Positions 40,804 to 51,537 of a stretch of 64,000 nucleotides of DNA are shown piece after piece. The position numbers and the translations under genes are program-made. The stretch is from the NCBI GenBank assembly GCA_037043455.1, contig JAWPHD010004369.1, positions 1 to 64,000 of the forward strand, written 5' to 3'. The notes beneath the pieces are model-generated. The model did not search any database. It was given only the letters and a program-made list of their open reading frames with translations, and was not told the DNA's origin. The stretch is from Cyrtodaria siliqua. Its lineage: Eukaryota; Mollusca; Bivalvia; Adapedonta; Hiatellidae. The stretch's first letter is position 1; each line of letters opens with the position of its first letter.

Positions 40804-41480
40804 ACAGTTAAATATGTACTTATAAATGGTCTTGATGAATGCCAAGATAGGCTTAAGAAACGAAAAACTTTATACGCACTCATAAATGGGCTTAGAAAGA
40901 TGCACGAAGACTTGTGAATGACCCACTAAAGATGCTGTTATAAATGGGCTTATGGAAAGAACGGCACAATATGCATTTTTAAATGAAATAATGCATTTAT
41001 AAATGGGCTTAATAAGAAATGAACAGCCCAGTATGCATTTATAAATAAAAGGCCCTCAGTGCACTCATAAATAGGCTTAAGATACAATAATACAATAAAG
41101 ATACAATAATACTTATAAATGGGCTTAAAGGGACACACGGCAATCTTGATTTTTTAAAAACTCACGGCATCCCGTTAGTTTTTCTCGTCACTTGCCTTTG
41201 TTCAATCATTAATAGTAATTGTTAAAATAGTTCAAAGCAAGTTATTTTTAAATATTACTAACTTTTTATAATAGTGCAGCAATAATATATTTAAAAAATT
41301 GGCGAAATAGTGAAGAAAATCGAAATCTCAATTTCTTATTTAATTATATGCAAGCAGTTTTAAAGTCAAAATGACGCAGGATAACTAAATTGAGGAGCAA
41401 ATTTTAATGTTTGAATAAAACTCAAGATTGCCATGTGTCCCTTTAAGAAATGAATAGCCCCATATGCATTTTGTTAATGC
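40777..41480. repeat. Degenerate ~42-bp array derived from the GUF1 stop-codon region
   Basis: The coding end GCATTTATAAACGTGCTTAA, GAAATGAACAG is echoed about eight times as GCATTTATAAATGGGCTTAA, GAAATGAACAGCCC with indels (near 40825, 40880, 40935, 40975, 40993, 41035, 41062, 41115). M1 MITE copy 2 is inserted in the last unit. The array forms the presumed 3' UTR. Confidence 0.8.
41130..41442. mobile_element. TTAA-flanked MITE, family M1, copy 2
   Basis: AGGGACACACGGCAATCTTG...AAGATTGCCATGTGTCCCT is flanked by TTAA at 41126-41129 and 41443-41446. The flanks join to GGGCTTAAGAAATGAA, which is present uninterrupted in neighbouring repeat units, so the empty site is visible in the same window. 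Confidence 0.88.
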
Positions 41481-41547
41481 TGAGGCGATAAAGTATTATA
41501 CTGTGATATTATCGGGGACTTCTGTATTGTATGAAAGGCCCTGATAT

Positions 41548-41553
41548 AATAAA
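41548..41553 (+). terminator. Candidate polyadenylation signal for GUF1
   Basis: AATAAA lies about 745 bp after the stop and is followed by a T/G-rich stretch (gttttcttgttgttc) around 41571-41585, the usual layout for cleavage. An earlier AATAAA at 41094-41099 inside the repeated 3' UTR is an alternative. Confidence 0.35.
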
Positions 41554-41779
41554 TAGTTAACATGAACACGTTTTCTTGTTGTTCTTTTTCTCTTTCACAT
41601 AACTAATATACATCATATACATGCAACCCAACAAGTAAGCTGAATATCCGTGAGAGTGATGATCTCAGCATGTAATGGTAAGTGTAGAATACGTGCATGC
41701 GTGCGTGTGAGCGTTCGTGCGTAAGTATGTATCGCATTTTAGATAACATAGTATAGCCAGCTTATGTCAATGATACAAA

Positions 41780-42470
41780 CAACACTACTTGAAGTTCGTA
41801 AAAGTTGTCATTTGTCTTGGGTTTTAGTACCTTTAGTGGTTTTGGAATTATTGTTGAGAAATGATAACTCATGTGGAACATTTATGGCTAGCTGTATCAA
41901 AATACCTTCAGTAGTTTAGGAGTTGAAGACGAGGCATGATTTCACTCTGAAAGTCAGAGTTATTGGACATGTCAATGACATTGAATAATCGATAAAAAAT
42001 AACTATAAAGTTGTATGTACATAGTTCAATATTTTGGCAAGTTATGAGCCAGGTTACGTTGCAGATTAAAGTTTTATGAAAAGGGGCATAACTCTGCCAA
42101 AATGAAAGTCGGAGTTATTGGACATATGTAACGACATTTCTTTGAAGATGAAGATGTGTGAGAAGTTTCATGAACATAGGTCAAACACTTTCCAAGTTAT
42201 AACCAGTTATGAGCTTGGTTAGGTTGCATGTTAAAGTTTGATGAAAATGGACATAACTCTGCCAAAATGAAAGATGGAGTTACTGGACGTATTTAACGGC
42301 ATTCCTTGAGTTAAGATGAAGAGATGTGTGAAGTTTTATGAACGTAGGTCAAATACCTTTCAAGTTATGGCCAAGGTTAGGTTGCAGGTTAAAGTGTGAC
42401 CGACGAAGACAGACGACGGACAAAGTAATCCCTAAATGTCTGCCATGCTACGCAGGCGACATAAAAACCG
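41780..42470 (+). mobile_element. Repeat with ~168-bp units, ends CAGGCGACATAAA
   Basis: Units centre on CTGCCAAAATGAAAG, TGGAGTTATTGGACATAT and TCAAGTTATGGCC, repeating near 41940, 42095 and 42262. It ends GACAGACGACGGACAAAGTA then CTGCCATGCTACGCAGGCGA, a 3' end often seen in bivalve repeats. It lies just downstream of GUF1. Confidence 0.55.
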
Positions 42471-42474
42471 TCAT

Positions 42475-43050
42475 AGTGCATATCAGTTGCATATGGACTA
42501 AACAAGGCCCTATGAAGCTGTTGTTTATGAAACAGTTCGGTCTGGAAATACCGATGTCCTGCTTAATTGTGTTGTATAAATCATTTAAGAGACTGGAGGC
42601 GATCTGGAAGCAGTATGGGTGTCGGGCCAAATTCGAATACAGCAATCATAGTGTATTCAACTTGCAAAAATAGTCGTAAGAATTTTCTTCCATAATCCGT
42701 AAGATTTGATTATTGTTTAATGAAATAGTTTGGTCTGGAAAACTAGAGGACTCCGCTGTTTTTGTTGTATATATCATTAATAATAATTCATGTGAAGCTT
42801 TAAGGCTCTTATAAATTCTTGTTTTGCGATATAGGAACACTTTATTTGAATTATATGTACACCTGTTAGCAATATAAACCGCATTTAAATTAATAAAACG
42901 CAACCGCGTCGTCGAGCTTTCCAGACTGAGCATTTTCATTAACAGTAATTAACCAGAAGGTAACATGTGGCTTAATTTAATTGTATGCATATTTCATATA
43001 AAAACTGAAGCACATTATGAAGGTTTGTATTTGTGATTTAGATTGACACC
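42475..43050. other. Intergenic, weak duplicated segment
   Basis: AAACAGTTCGGTCTGGAAAT at 42530 and AAATAGTTTGGTCTGGAAAA at 42722 suggest an old ~190-bp duplication. No gene. Confidence 0.35.
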
Positions 43051-43054
43051 AAGC

Positions 43055-43084
43055 ACTCCTCAAGATTGCCTACAGTCCCTTTAA
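43055..43084. mobile_element. MITE M1-like right end, isolated
   Basis: CTCAAGATTGCCTACAGTCC then CTTTAA matches the right terminus of M1. No left end was found. Confidence 0.4.
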
Positions 43085-43111
43085 AATTAATTCATATGAT
43101 GCGTTAAAGCT

Positions 43112-43402
43112 ATAGATTACGTGGTCCGAGTATTAACTTCCATACCCTAACCAACCTCTGCTCCAAGAAGGGAAGACGGGGTTGGCTGGGATATGAAATA
43201 AAACCTTAATTTCGGCTTAAAAAGTTTGCATATTGTAAAATTAAAACATTTAATAGGTAGTTTTAAACAAGTCATCGCATTCTTGCAGTAAAACAATATT
43301 TTTAAACGTATTTTATTGTCGAAATATCCGTTCTAAAATCTTGCAAATATAAGCTTTCCAATCGCTTAATGGAATTAAGGCGGGACCACGTAATGAATAA
43401 AT
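43112..43402. mobile_element. MITE with ATTACGTGGTCC ends
   Basis: ATTACGTGGTCCGAGTATTA on the left pairs with the reverse of GGAATTAAGGCGGGACCACG then TAAT on the right over about 30 bp. The target duplication is unclear. Confidence 0.55.
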
Positions 43403-43529
43403 TCTTTTTTTGTGTGATTTAGGTTCACTTCTTGTCGAGTGCTTTAACGAAAGCGAGACATAGTCGGCACAAATTATAGCGTACGTGCGTCTATACGTCC
43501 GTCCGTTACTCAAAAGTTAATCATTTGTT

Positions 43530-44060
43530 TAACGTTTTTCATTCAACAATACTATAGTAACTTTAACACGATAAATGATACAACTTTCAAATTGGCATTG
43601 GACAGAACAAATACTTGGAAAACCAATTGTTAAACATTTGCTAAACATTTTTCCTTCAACAATATCTATATAACTGTTATTAATACACATTTCAAATTTG
43701 GTCGGTGGGTGTATTTAAGGAATGAAATGCGCTCTTTTGGTGTTCATTGGGGTACTATATACTATATTGCTGTAAGAAAAACAATCATGACAATGTTGTC
43801 CAAGTTAGTTTTTCAGTCATTTTAAATCTAAATGTCAGGGTCATCTTTACATATTTATAGTATATATCCTAATATACCCATAGGCCAAATTTGAAAGTCG
43901 TACCACTTATTGTTTCACAGATATTGTTGAAGGAAAAAATGTTAAGCGCACGTTTAACATTTTGTTTAACAAGTTATTTTTCAGTTAATTGTTTTTTCAA
44001 GTTATTTTTCAGTCAATTGTTTTTCAAGTTATTTTTCAGTCAGTTTTTAAAGATATTGTT
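43530..44060. other. Intergenic, short direct repeats
   Basis: AAGTTATTTTTCAGTCAATT recurs at 43970-44045. Otherwise AT-rich with no gene sign. Confidence 0.45.
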
Positions 44061-44064
44061 AGAG

Positions 44065-44367
44065 GAGTAAGAGTAAATTGTAATCTTTTTTAATTTTTAA
44101 AACTCGGGGCGTCTCGTCAGTTTTGTTGCATAGCTTAATTTGTTCAACCATTAATATTAATTTTAAGAATAGTATAAAAAAATAATTCATATTACTAACT
44201 GTTGACTATATTTCACCAATATATTATTCGAACCTAAGGTAGAATAACGAAGAAAAGTTGAAAACTCAAAATTGTAGTTAAATATATGCAACCATGTTAA
44301 AGTCAAGCTGATACTGGATTAATAAACCGAGAGGCATGAGAAAGATGCAAGATTGCACAGTGTCCCT
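44065..44367. mobile_element. MITE family M1, diverged copy
   Basis: The internal sequence (AAACTCGGGGCGTCTCGTCA, TTGTTCAACCATTAATATTA) and right end (AAGATTGCACAGTGTCCCT, TTAA) match M1. The left end is eroded. Confidence 0.65.
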
Positions 44368-44924
44368 TTAAAGCTAAAATCAAGGTCATGGACACGTGGG
44401 AGTATACGTCCTGATATTTACATCGCCATTGCATTCGCTACGATGAATCTTATTTGACACGCTGCATTTAAAACTCTCGAGACCATTTTAAATTGGAATT
44501 AAGCATATTAACAGTTTAACAGTTTCCCTTTGGATTGACGCTAACTTTACAACCTCTAGTTCCTTTAAGCTTTTGTTGTAGAATCGACCTCGCCATTATT
44601 ATATTCTCACGAGCGTTCGTCCATTTCACATAGGCGTAGGAACGTGGACGCAGGTGTGCCAGCCCCCAACCCCGCCCCCGCCCCCGCCCCCCACCCCCCC
44701 CCCCTCCTCACCCCAACTAAATCTTTTAATATCTGTAACGCTGTCATATCACTGTTTCATATTGTGTTCTAACAGGGTATGAGATGCTACGTTTTTCAAT
44801 CCCCGTCTGGTTGGCGGATTAGAATACAGCCACTGCACATCCCGCTAGAGGCAGGAACCGCTTCCTCCATCCGCCCCATCATGTTCATTTTGTTATTTGT
44901 TTTTTTTGCTTTTTCAATGTCTTC

Positions 44925-45140
44925 ATCATGACACCACGTATGCAAACGTAGAAATGTGGCTCCATCATAAATGGAGTGTCTTCTAGAGAATGTGCAGCAA
45001 CTTTGCAGTGCTGCAGTTTGAAGGTTCTGGGTCCATTCTCCGTATGTTATCATGATGTACATGGAGGATGAGTATTCCAGTTAGGCGCCGTATAACCTTT
45101 CATGTGTTGTTGCGGCGTAAAACCCAATTCAATTAAAAAC
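44925..45140 (+). mobile_element. SINE-like element, family E
   Basis: It has TGTGCAGCAACTTTGCAGTG, GATGTACATGGAGGATGAG and GTTAGGCGCCGTATAACCTT, ending AAAACCCAATTCAATT. Confidence 0.7.
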
Positions 45141-45144
45141 TCTA

Positions 45145-46470
45145 CGTTTTCAAAAAAACAGCCTGCAGAATACAATGTTTTAAACTAAAAACAAACCAAT
45201 CAGCCCCTCCGTCTTCCTACAGCTTGTGTTTTGGCTGGTATTCTTTTCACTCCGACTACGGCCCTGTACATACAAATGATTAGAACAAAAATGAAATTGT
45301 TTATACTTGTTGTTTATATGCGTGTTCTCTTGCATGATTTGATACAGACTTCATATTGTGTATAATTCATATACAACCCACGTTAACCACATGTAGTATT
45401 TTGTTACAGATATATGTATTTTATTATACTAACGACTTTAAACAAATGCTCTTTTGTTTATTTATGCTCGATGAAAAAGGCTTGGTCGATAGCATGGATG
45501 TATACATAATACTAACAAACAATTTATGAGTTATTTAGAAATGTTAAAAATATAAATCTACCATTTTTCGATGCATTGTCCATGTATTGTCCCCGTAATT
45601 TGGCATGTTGTGGGGCGGGGAGGACCATCGATAAACATTATATTTTGATAACTTCTGTAAGCGGGTAGAATCTTTATATTTTAACATTTTGTTTATTCTT
45701 AAAAAAAAGTAGAATTTTAAAACTTTATTATTTTAATAACTTAATTATAGCGGGTAGAATCTTTGTATTGTTTAGTTTATATAAAAGTAAAATATGCCAT
45801 TTTGCATGAGTACCCTATTACGTCTAACAAGGACTTGTCCGGAATGCAAGAGGTCCGTGGTTCGATTTCCGGCTGCGTTACGCCGATTTTTAAAATGACA
45901 TTTTTTTTAAAAATATTTAATCCATTATATTTTGATAACCTATTAGAAAACTGTATCCTTTTTGATTAGTAGTAAAAGTAGAATTTAATAAATTATGGTT
46001 TACTAATTTAGGATCTTTACATTTTAATATTAGGTTTATCTTTATATAAAAGTAAAATCTGAATAACTTATAGTTTGATAACTTAATATAAGCCTGTACC
46101 CTATATAACGTTTAATATAATTTTGGAACATCAAAGACATTGTTGTAAATCGTTTGATTATTTCTTCGCCAAATTATTTTATGATAAGACGACACAGTAG
46201 ATGAAATTAAACTAAACGGCTGATTGTCGATCACTTTACTCACAACCATTTCCGTATGTTTTTATCGCCTTCCATATTACCATATACGTATTTATCGAAT
46301 TTCCTTTTGAACTAATTATTATTGATTTACTGTAATGTATTACATACCTTCATCTGCCTTTGTGGCATGCATGGCGAATTTTAAATGAATTAATTAACAT
46401 TTGCAACGTCATGGAGGCCCGGCATATACGAGAATGAAACGGGCACTCGTGTTCTATAAAATAATAACAA
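45145..46470. other. Intergenic, no gene recognised
   Basis: Very AT-rich. TAGCGGGTAGAATCTTTATA-like phrases near 45660 and 45750 and a partial tRNA-like sequence at 45.83 kb are the only structure seen. Confidence 0.5.
45825..45895 (+). mobile_element. Partial tRNA-like sequence
   Basis: AAGAGGTCCGTGGTTCGATT then TCCGGCTGCG resembles the B-box half of a SINE head. The A box is not convincing. Confidence 0.3.
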
Positions 46471-46474
46471 TAAT

Positions 46475-46900
46475 AGTAATAATACTGTCTTTATTTATCG
46501 AGGATAACACATTTAGCTTTGGCCAGTCTTACATTTGGTCCTGAAACAAAAACATATTTACATTATGTACATACATGTGTTGAAACAACGTTATATAAGG
46601 CATTAAACATGTCTAGAAACTGAATAATATATTAAAAGAACTATGGATAATGTGGGCTAAGGGATGCATAAAAAAAAGAGCTTTAAAATATGATTAAATA
46701 GCAAAATTACTCATATGTGTCTGTAGTAATACAACATACAAGCAACAACATACAAGCTACAACATACAAGCTAATCCACCACGAGACAATATAAATGTTA
46801 GGTATGGTGTTAATAACGCATATTCATCCCATGGTTAAACAGCGTACACGCTTTTTCACCATGAGACAACGTATTTTAAGAATATAGGTACAATCTGAAA
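46475..46900 (-). mobile_element. Possible retroposon 3' end
   Basis: On the - strand the stretch ends in GATAAATAAAGACAGTATTA then an ATT-rich tail, as LINE 3' ends do. No coding remnant was found, so this is weak. Confidence 0.3.
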
Positions 46901-47079
46901 ACGTCAGTAGCCCCTAAAACAGTTTAGAACACAAAATACTCATATATATCTTCAGTTATACACTATTCTAACAAAGAAAAGAAAAAAAACGTTGACTACT
47001 GTTGAGTGCACCTGAGCAGAGGTTCATTTAAGCTGTGATGATCACGTTTTATCCGTCTTGTTTCGTCCGAGTGTCAACA

Positions 47080-47252
47080 ACAAAATGTGTAGCAACTCTG
47101 CAGTTCTGCTTGTGAGAAGTTTTAGGACCCAGCCTCTGCATGTTTTCATTTCAATGTAAATGGAGGGTGTTTATTGAAACTCTGACTGTTCCTTCTTGTT
47201 GGCGCCATATAACCTTTTAGTGAAGAGTTCACAGTAAAATCCTACTCAACTG
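47080..47252 (+). mobile_element. SINE-like element, family E, diverged
   Basis: It has GTGTAGCAACTCTGCAGTTC, GTAAATGGAGGGTG and GTTGGCGCCATATAACCTTT with a degraded tail. Confidence 0.6.
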
Positions 47253-47254
47253 TT

Positions 47255-48640
47255 TTCGTCAACATTTTCTTTAACAACTTCTTCTTAAAAACTACTAAAT
47301 CACTTTTAACCAAAAGTATTAAAGGATGTCCTGTCATGAAGTCGTTCCAAGTTTCCAAGTTTATACACACTAGGTCGATCCATCATCCAAGATGGTCGCC
47401 GTTACTAAATATAGCAAAACCCTGTATACACATGTTATTGTATATATTCTTCTCCGACAGTTGACTGATACATCAAAGGTTATTGTTTTTATACAAAAAA
47501 TGTCCTTGGCATATTAAATATTGACGGTGATGCAGTATCGTTAAAAAAATACCCATTCATACAATAGCAACCGTAACAATAACCTCATAACTTGTTTAGT
47601 CTTAACAGCCGAACCTCAGGCTACTCAAGCACATGTTAAATTCATTGTTCATTGTTATTCACCGAAAAACAAAACAAGCCACAGAAAACAACGCGGGTTA
47701 TATTCTCCTCCCTGATAACGGTAACCAGGGTAACAAGGGTAACACAACCATCGCAAACAAACGCTCAGCTAGTGAAACAGGAGCTCCTAGCTAACTAGAC
47801 GCTTTCAAAAAAGGGAGAGAAGGGACAGTTATTTATCAAAATGATACGAATAATAAACCCTTTGTTTACTGGAAAGCAACATTAGGTTTTACGTTATTCT
47901 GAATTTAAAAAAAGACGATACTTTTTCTTTCTTTTTAATAACAGAAAGCGCATCTAAACAAAGTTACTTGAATCGTGGTATTTATTCTATTTTGATTATA
48001 CTAAAACAATGTACTCTCTGCTTGACTTAAAATGCAGATGTGCTTAATACATAATTATGTGCGCTAATTATTTTTAATTACTTGTTAACAACTTAAATTG
48101 TTTATATCTTGTTTCGGGACGTAATATGAGGAATGGACACATATGTATATTATTCCAATCATCTCTGATTCTTCTACACACTTTGGGTGAGTATATTTAA
48201 TTTATTTGTCTATTTAGTTTTGACCATATGATACTACAATGAACATTTTTACTTTTGAGTAATATCAGCCGTAATGATTGGGAATTACCAAACACGGTAT
48301 CCAAGAAAAAAAGTTACAGGTTCAAGATTTTATTAAATGACGTCACGACATAACACGGCATAGATCAGGATATATCTGTCTAGAAATGTCCAAACACATT
48401 TTGTATTTAATTGATAAAAATAGATACTGAACATGTAAAATATATAATTCAAAGAGGTAACTATGGTTACGTGCCAGTGATAGCTATTTTAAACGCGGTG
48501 GTAAAATAAATCGCAATGTATTGCAAAGTGAACGTTATGTGATTTGCTGCACATTTCGCGCTTTACATTGGTCATGCTTAGCTTCCTTTTTAAAAACGAC
48601 AAATTTAGCCCAAAATCATGATGCACCTCCTTTATTAAAG
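47255..48640. other. Intergenic, no gene recognised
   Basis: AT-rich sequence with no repeat structure apart from a short AAGATGG-containing segment near 47390. It ends at the 51-bp array. Confidence 0.5.
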
Positions 48641-48646
48641 GCTCCG

Positions 48647-49764
48647 TGTCCCGGATAGTAAAGACGCAGCGTCTACAACTATGTCGCCTCTCACCGGTGT
48701 CCCGGATAGTAAAGACGCTGCGTCTACAACTGTGTCGCCTCTCACCGTTATCCCGGATAGTAAAGACGCTGCGTCTACAACTGTGTCGCCTCTCACCCGT
48801 GTCCCGGATAGTAAAGACGCTGCGTCTACAACTATGTCGCCTCTCACCCGTGTCCCGGATAGTAAAGACGCTGCGTCTACAACTGTATCGCCTCTCACCC
48901 GTGTCCCGGATAGTAAAGACGCTGCGTCTACAACTATGTCGCCTCTCACCGGTGTCCCGGATAGTAAAGACGCTGCGTATACAACTGTGTCGCCTCTCAC
49001 CCGTGTCCCGGATAGTAAAGACGCTGCGTCTACAACTATGTCGCCTCTCACCGGTGTCCCGGATAGTAAAGACGCTGCGTCTACAACTGTATCGCCTCTC
49101 ACCCGTGTCCCGGATAGTAAAGACGCTGCGTCTACAACTATGTCGCCTCTCACCCGTGTCCCGGATAGTAAAGACGCTGCGTCTACAACTGTATCGCCTC
49201 TCACCCGTGTCCCGGATAGTAAAGACGCTGCGTCTACAACTATGTCGCCTCTCACCGGTGTCCCGGATAGTAAAGACGCTGCGTCTACAACTGTGTCGCC
49301 TCTCACCCGTGTCCCGGATAGTAAAGACGCTGCGTCTACAACTATGTCGCCTCTCACCGGTGTCCCGGATAGTAAAGACGCTGCGTCTACAACTGTATCG
49401 CCTCTCACCCGTGTCCCGGATAGTAAAGACGCTGCGTCTACAACTATGTCGCCTCTCACCCGTGTCCCGGATAGTAAAGACGCTGCGTCTACAACTGTAT
49501 CGCCTCTCACCCGTGTCCCGGATAGTAAAGACGCTGCGTCTACAACTATGTTCTCCTCTCACCCGTGTCCCGGATAGTAAAGACGCTGCGTCTACAACTG
49601 TATCGCCTCTCACCCGTGTCCCGGATAGTAAAGACGCTGCGTCTACAACTATGTCGCCTCTCACCCGTGTCCCGGATAGTAAAGACGCTGCGTCTACAAC
49701 TGTATCGCCTCTCACCCGTGTCCCGGATAGTAAAGACGCTGCGTCTACAACTATGTCGCCTCTG
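48647..49764. repeat. 51-bp minisatellite with 102-bp higher-order period, 22 units
   Basis: Units read GTGTCCCGGATAGTAAAGAC, GCTGCGTCTACAACTATGTC and GCCTCTCACCC. CAACTATGTCG and CAACTGTATCG (or TGTGTCG) units alternate almost strictly. Each unit has a near-palindrome AGACGCTGCGTCT and three CpGs or more. Frames of 429, 408 and 298 codons are by-products of the period. It is bounded on the right by a family D SINE. Confidence 0.96.
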
Positions 49765-49765
49765 A

Positions 49766-49950
49766 TACCTAAGGGTTATAATCCCACTGGGAGCTCGACT
49801 TGTCAAGAAAGAAAGTGTCGATTCTTACGGATGGCGGGAGGTATACAGTACTGGTTCTACCCAGAAAAAATGGGGTGGTCTGCCTCTACTACAAACAAAT
49901 CATATATGGCCTTACTGGTGCTAAAGATGACGTAAAACATCATGTATATA
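49766..49950 (+). mobile_element. SINE-like element, family D, at the edge of the 51-bp array
   Basis: It reads TTATAATCCCACTGGGAGCT, GAAAGAAAGTGTCGATTCTT, GGATGGCGGGAGGTATACAG and ends GATGACGTAAAACATCAT. It begins exactly where the 51-bp array stops. Confidence 0.7.
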
Positions 49951-50169
49951 TTATTATATATAACGCATACGTTATATATATATATATTATTCCTTTCCAA
50001 AAACCGACTGTATCTTAATCTTAAATTAATCGAGAGAAGCAGGCCATATTGTCTGCGTAAGCATTGCCAGTGTCGTGCCGAATCTTAGTGTGGTATGATC
50101 TGGTATGGTTTTATATACTACTGAAAATTTACTAAGGATCACTTTTATTCTTCCATATAATTTTATTTA

Positions 50170-50326
50170 AGAAATAGAACATCATTTACGGTGAATTATC
50201 GTGTAATATATCACGGTTTGGAGTTCAATTTTAATCAATAATTTCACGAGCCCGAATGTTTAAAATTGAACGACACACCGTGATATATTACAAGCTAATT
50301 CACCGTAAAGGATGTTCTATTTCTAT
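50170..50326. repeat. 157-bp hairpin element
   Basis: The left arm GAAATAGAACATCATTTACG...TATCACGG and right arm CCGTGATATATTACAAGC...GATGTTCTATTTC are inverted over about 64 bp, with a loop near TCACGAGCCCGAATG. Confidence 0.75.
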
Positions 50327-50352
50327 TCTAATACCCCTAAAATGTGCAAATA

Positions 50353-50462
50353 ACGCCCACATCTGAAATATTTCGCATTGCTTTGCTTACTCTCCTAATG
50401 TTGCAAACGTTACAGTGATATCTTTCGCATTGCCTTGCTTACTCTCCTAACGTTGCAAACGT
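50353..50462. repeat. Two-copy direct repeat (~55 bp)
   Basis: TTTCGCATTGCTTTGCTTAC, CTCTCCTAATGTTGCAAACG is followed by a second copy reading TTTCGCATTGCCTTGCTTAC. It lies between the two hairpin elements. Confidence 0.6.
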
Positions 50463-50489
50463 TATATTGATATATCGTTGAATATTATA

Positions 50490-50630
50490 CAATTATGGAC
50501 TTTTCAGCTGTTATACATGATGTGATATGCACCAAAAAAATCATTATTGACCGAGGCGATAGCCGAGGTCAATAATGATTTTTTGGTACATATCAACATC
50601 ATGTATAACAGCTGAAAAGTCCATAACTGT
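50490..50630. repeat. 141-bp near-perfect hairpin element
   Basis: ACAATTATGGACTTTTCAGC...CATTATTGACC pairs with GGTCAATAATG...GCTGAAAAGTCCATAACTGT across a loop of about 14 bases (GAGGCGATAGCCGA). The arms are about 63 bp with very few mismatches, so it is young or maintained. A palindromic MITE is the simplest reading. Confidence 0.8.
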
Positions 50631-50649
50631 TTTATTATATAACCCTCAA

Positions 50650-50745
50650 TTTACAATTATATAAAACAGGTCAATATCAAAAAAACAATTATATAAAACA
50701 GGTCAATATCAAAAAAACAGGTCAATATCAAAAAAACAGGTCAAT
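50650..50745. repeat. Short array of AAAACAGGTCAATATCAAAA
   Basis: The phrase ACAGGTCAATATCAAAAAA occurs about four times with irregular spacing just right of the 50.5-kb hairpin. Confidence 0.6.
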
Positions 50746-50829
50746 ATCGCTAGATATTTTTTCTAAAAAAATACTTTTTAGCCAATGAAAACGCGTCTAT
50801 TTATAGGTTATATAATAAAATGAGATATT

Positions 50830-51535
50830 TTAAACTAGGCTATATAGTGCGGGTGTATTAGATAATAACGATATACTTCAACAGGTCCACAATGTGAATC
50901 AAGTCATGAGATCACATGACCATAGCCAGCCCTAAATAATTTCATGTAAAATAGAAATAATGCATTTATTTCAGAACGAAATTTAGACAGCAAAAAAGTG
51001 ATCCTTAGCAAATTTTTGAGAAGTATAATAATTTGTATTGATACAGAATTCTATAGAATGCATGTCGATAACCTTATCAAATCTGAACACAAACTGTCCA
51101 GATTTCTATGTATGTTTTGTAGTTCATCTATTTTATTATGTATTCCGACAAAGTGTACTCGTCAGAGAAATGCATTAAGCATGACATGTAGATAACGCAA
51201 TCATCACAGGTTCTCTGTTATAATCAACAGTCAGTCAAATATTGCATATGATGCACATGGCAGTTACTGATATAGCGGCACAAGTAGACAGTTTATATTT
51301 TCACAAATACGAATTTTCGTAGCAACTTTTTAAAACAGTGTTTTGAAAAAAAGTTATCCGACAAAATGAAATCTATACAGTAAAAGACAAAAAGTCACAT
51401 TAAAACTAGTTGTTTCGGCAGTGAAAACAACAACAACTACATTTCAACCCTTTTATTTTACTGCTAAAATTCATTATTTCATTGCCAAGAATAAATTAAA
51501 AAGTTGTATAGTTTAGGCTCATCAATAATACAAGT
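50830..51535. other. Intergenic, no gene recognised
   Basis: AT-rich sequence between the hairpin cluster and the 27-bp array. Nothing supported. Confidence 0.5.
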
Positions 51536-51537
51536 AC

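Noticed and set aside
42338..42673. 111-codon + frame downstream of GUF1
   Set aside because: Its first half is the end of a dispersed repeat (GACAGACGACGGACAAAGTA, CAGGCGACATAAA); no domain is recognised.
44650..44710. C-rich tract as a regulatory or structured element
   Set aside because: It is a short low-complexity run in an unsupported intergenic stretch with no partner sequence.
48489..49935. Open frames of 408, 429, 298 and 291 codons on both strands
   Set aside because: They are by-products of a 51-bp (17-codon) tandem repeat: both strands and several frames stay open and the encoded repeats differ by frame. No start context, splice pattern or known domain.
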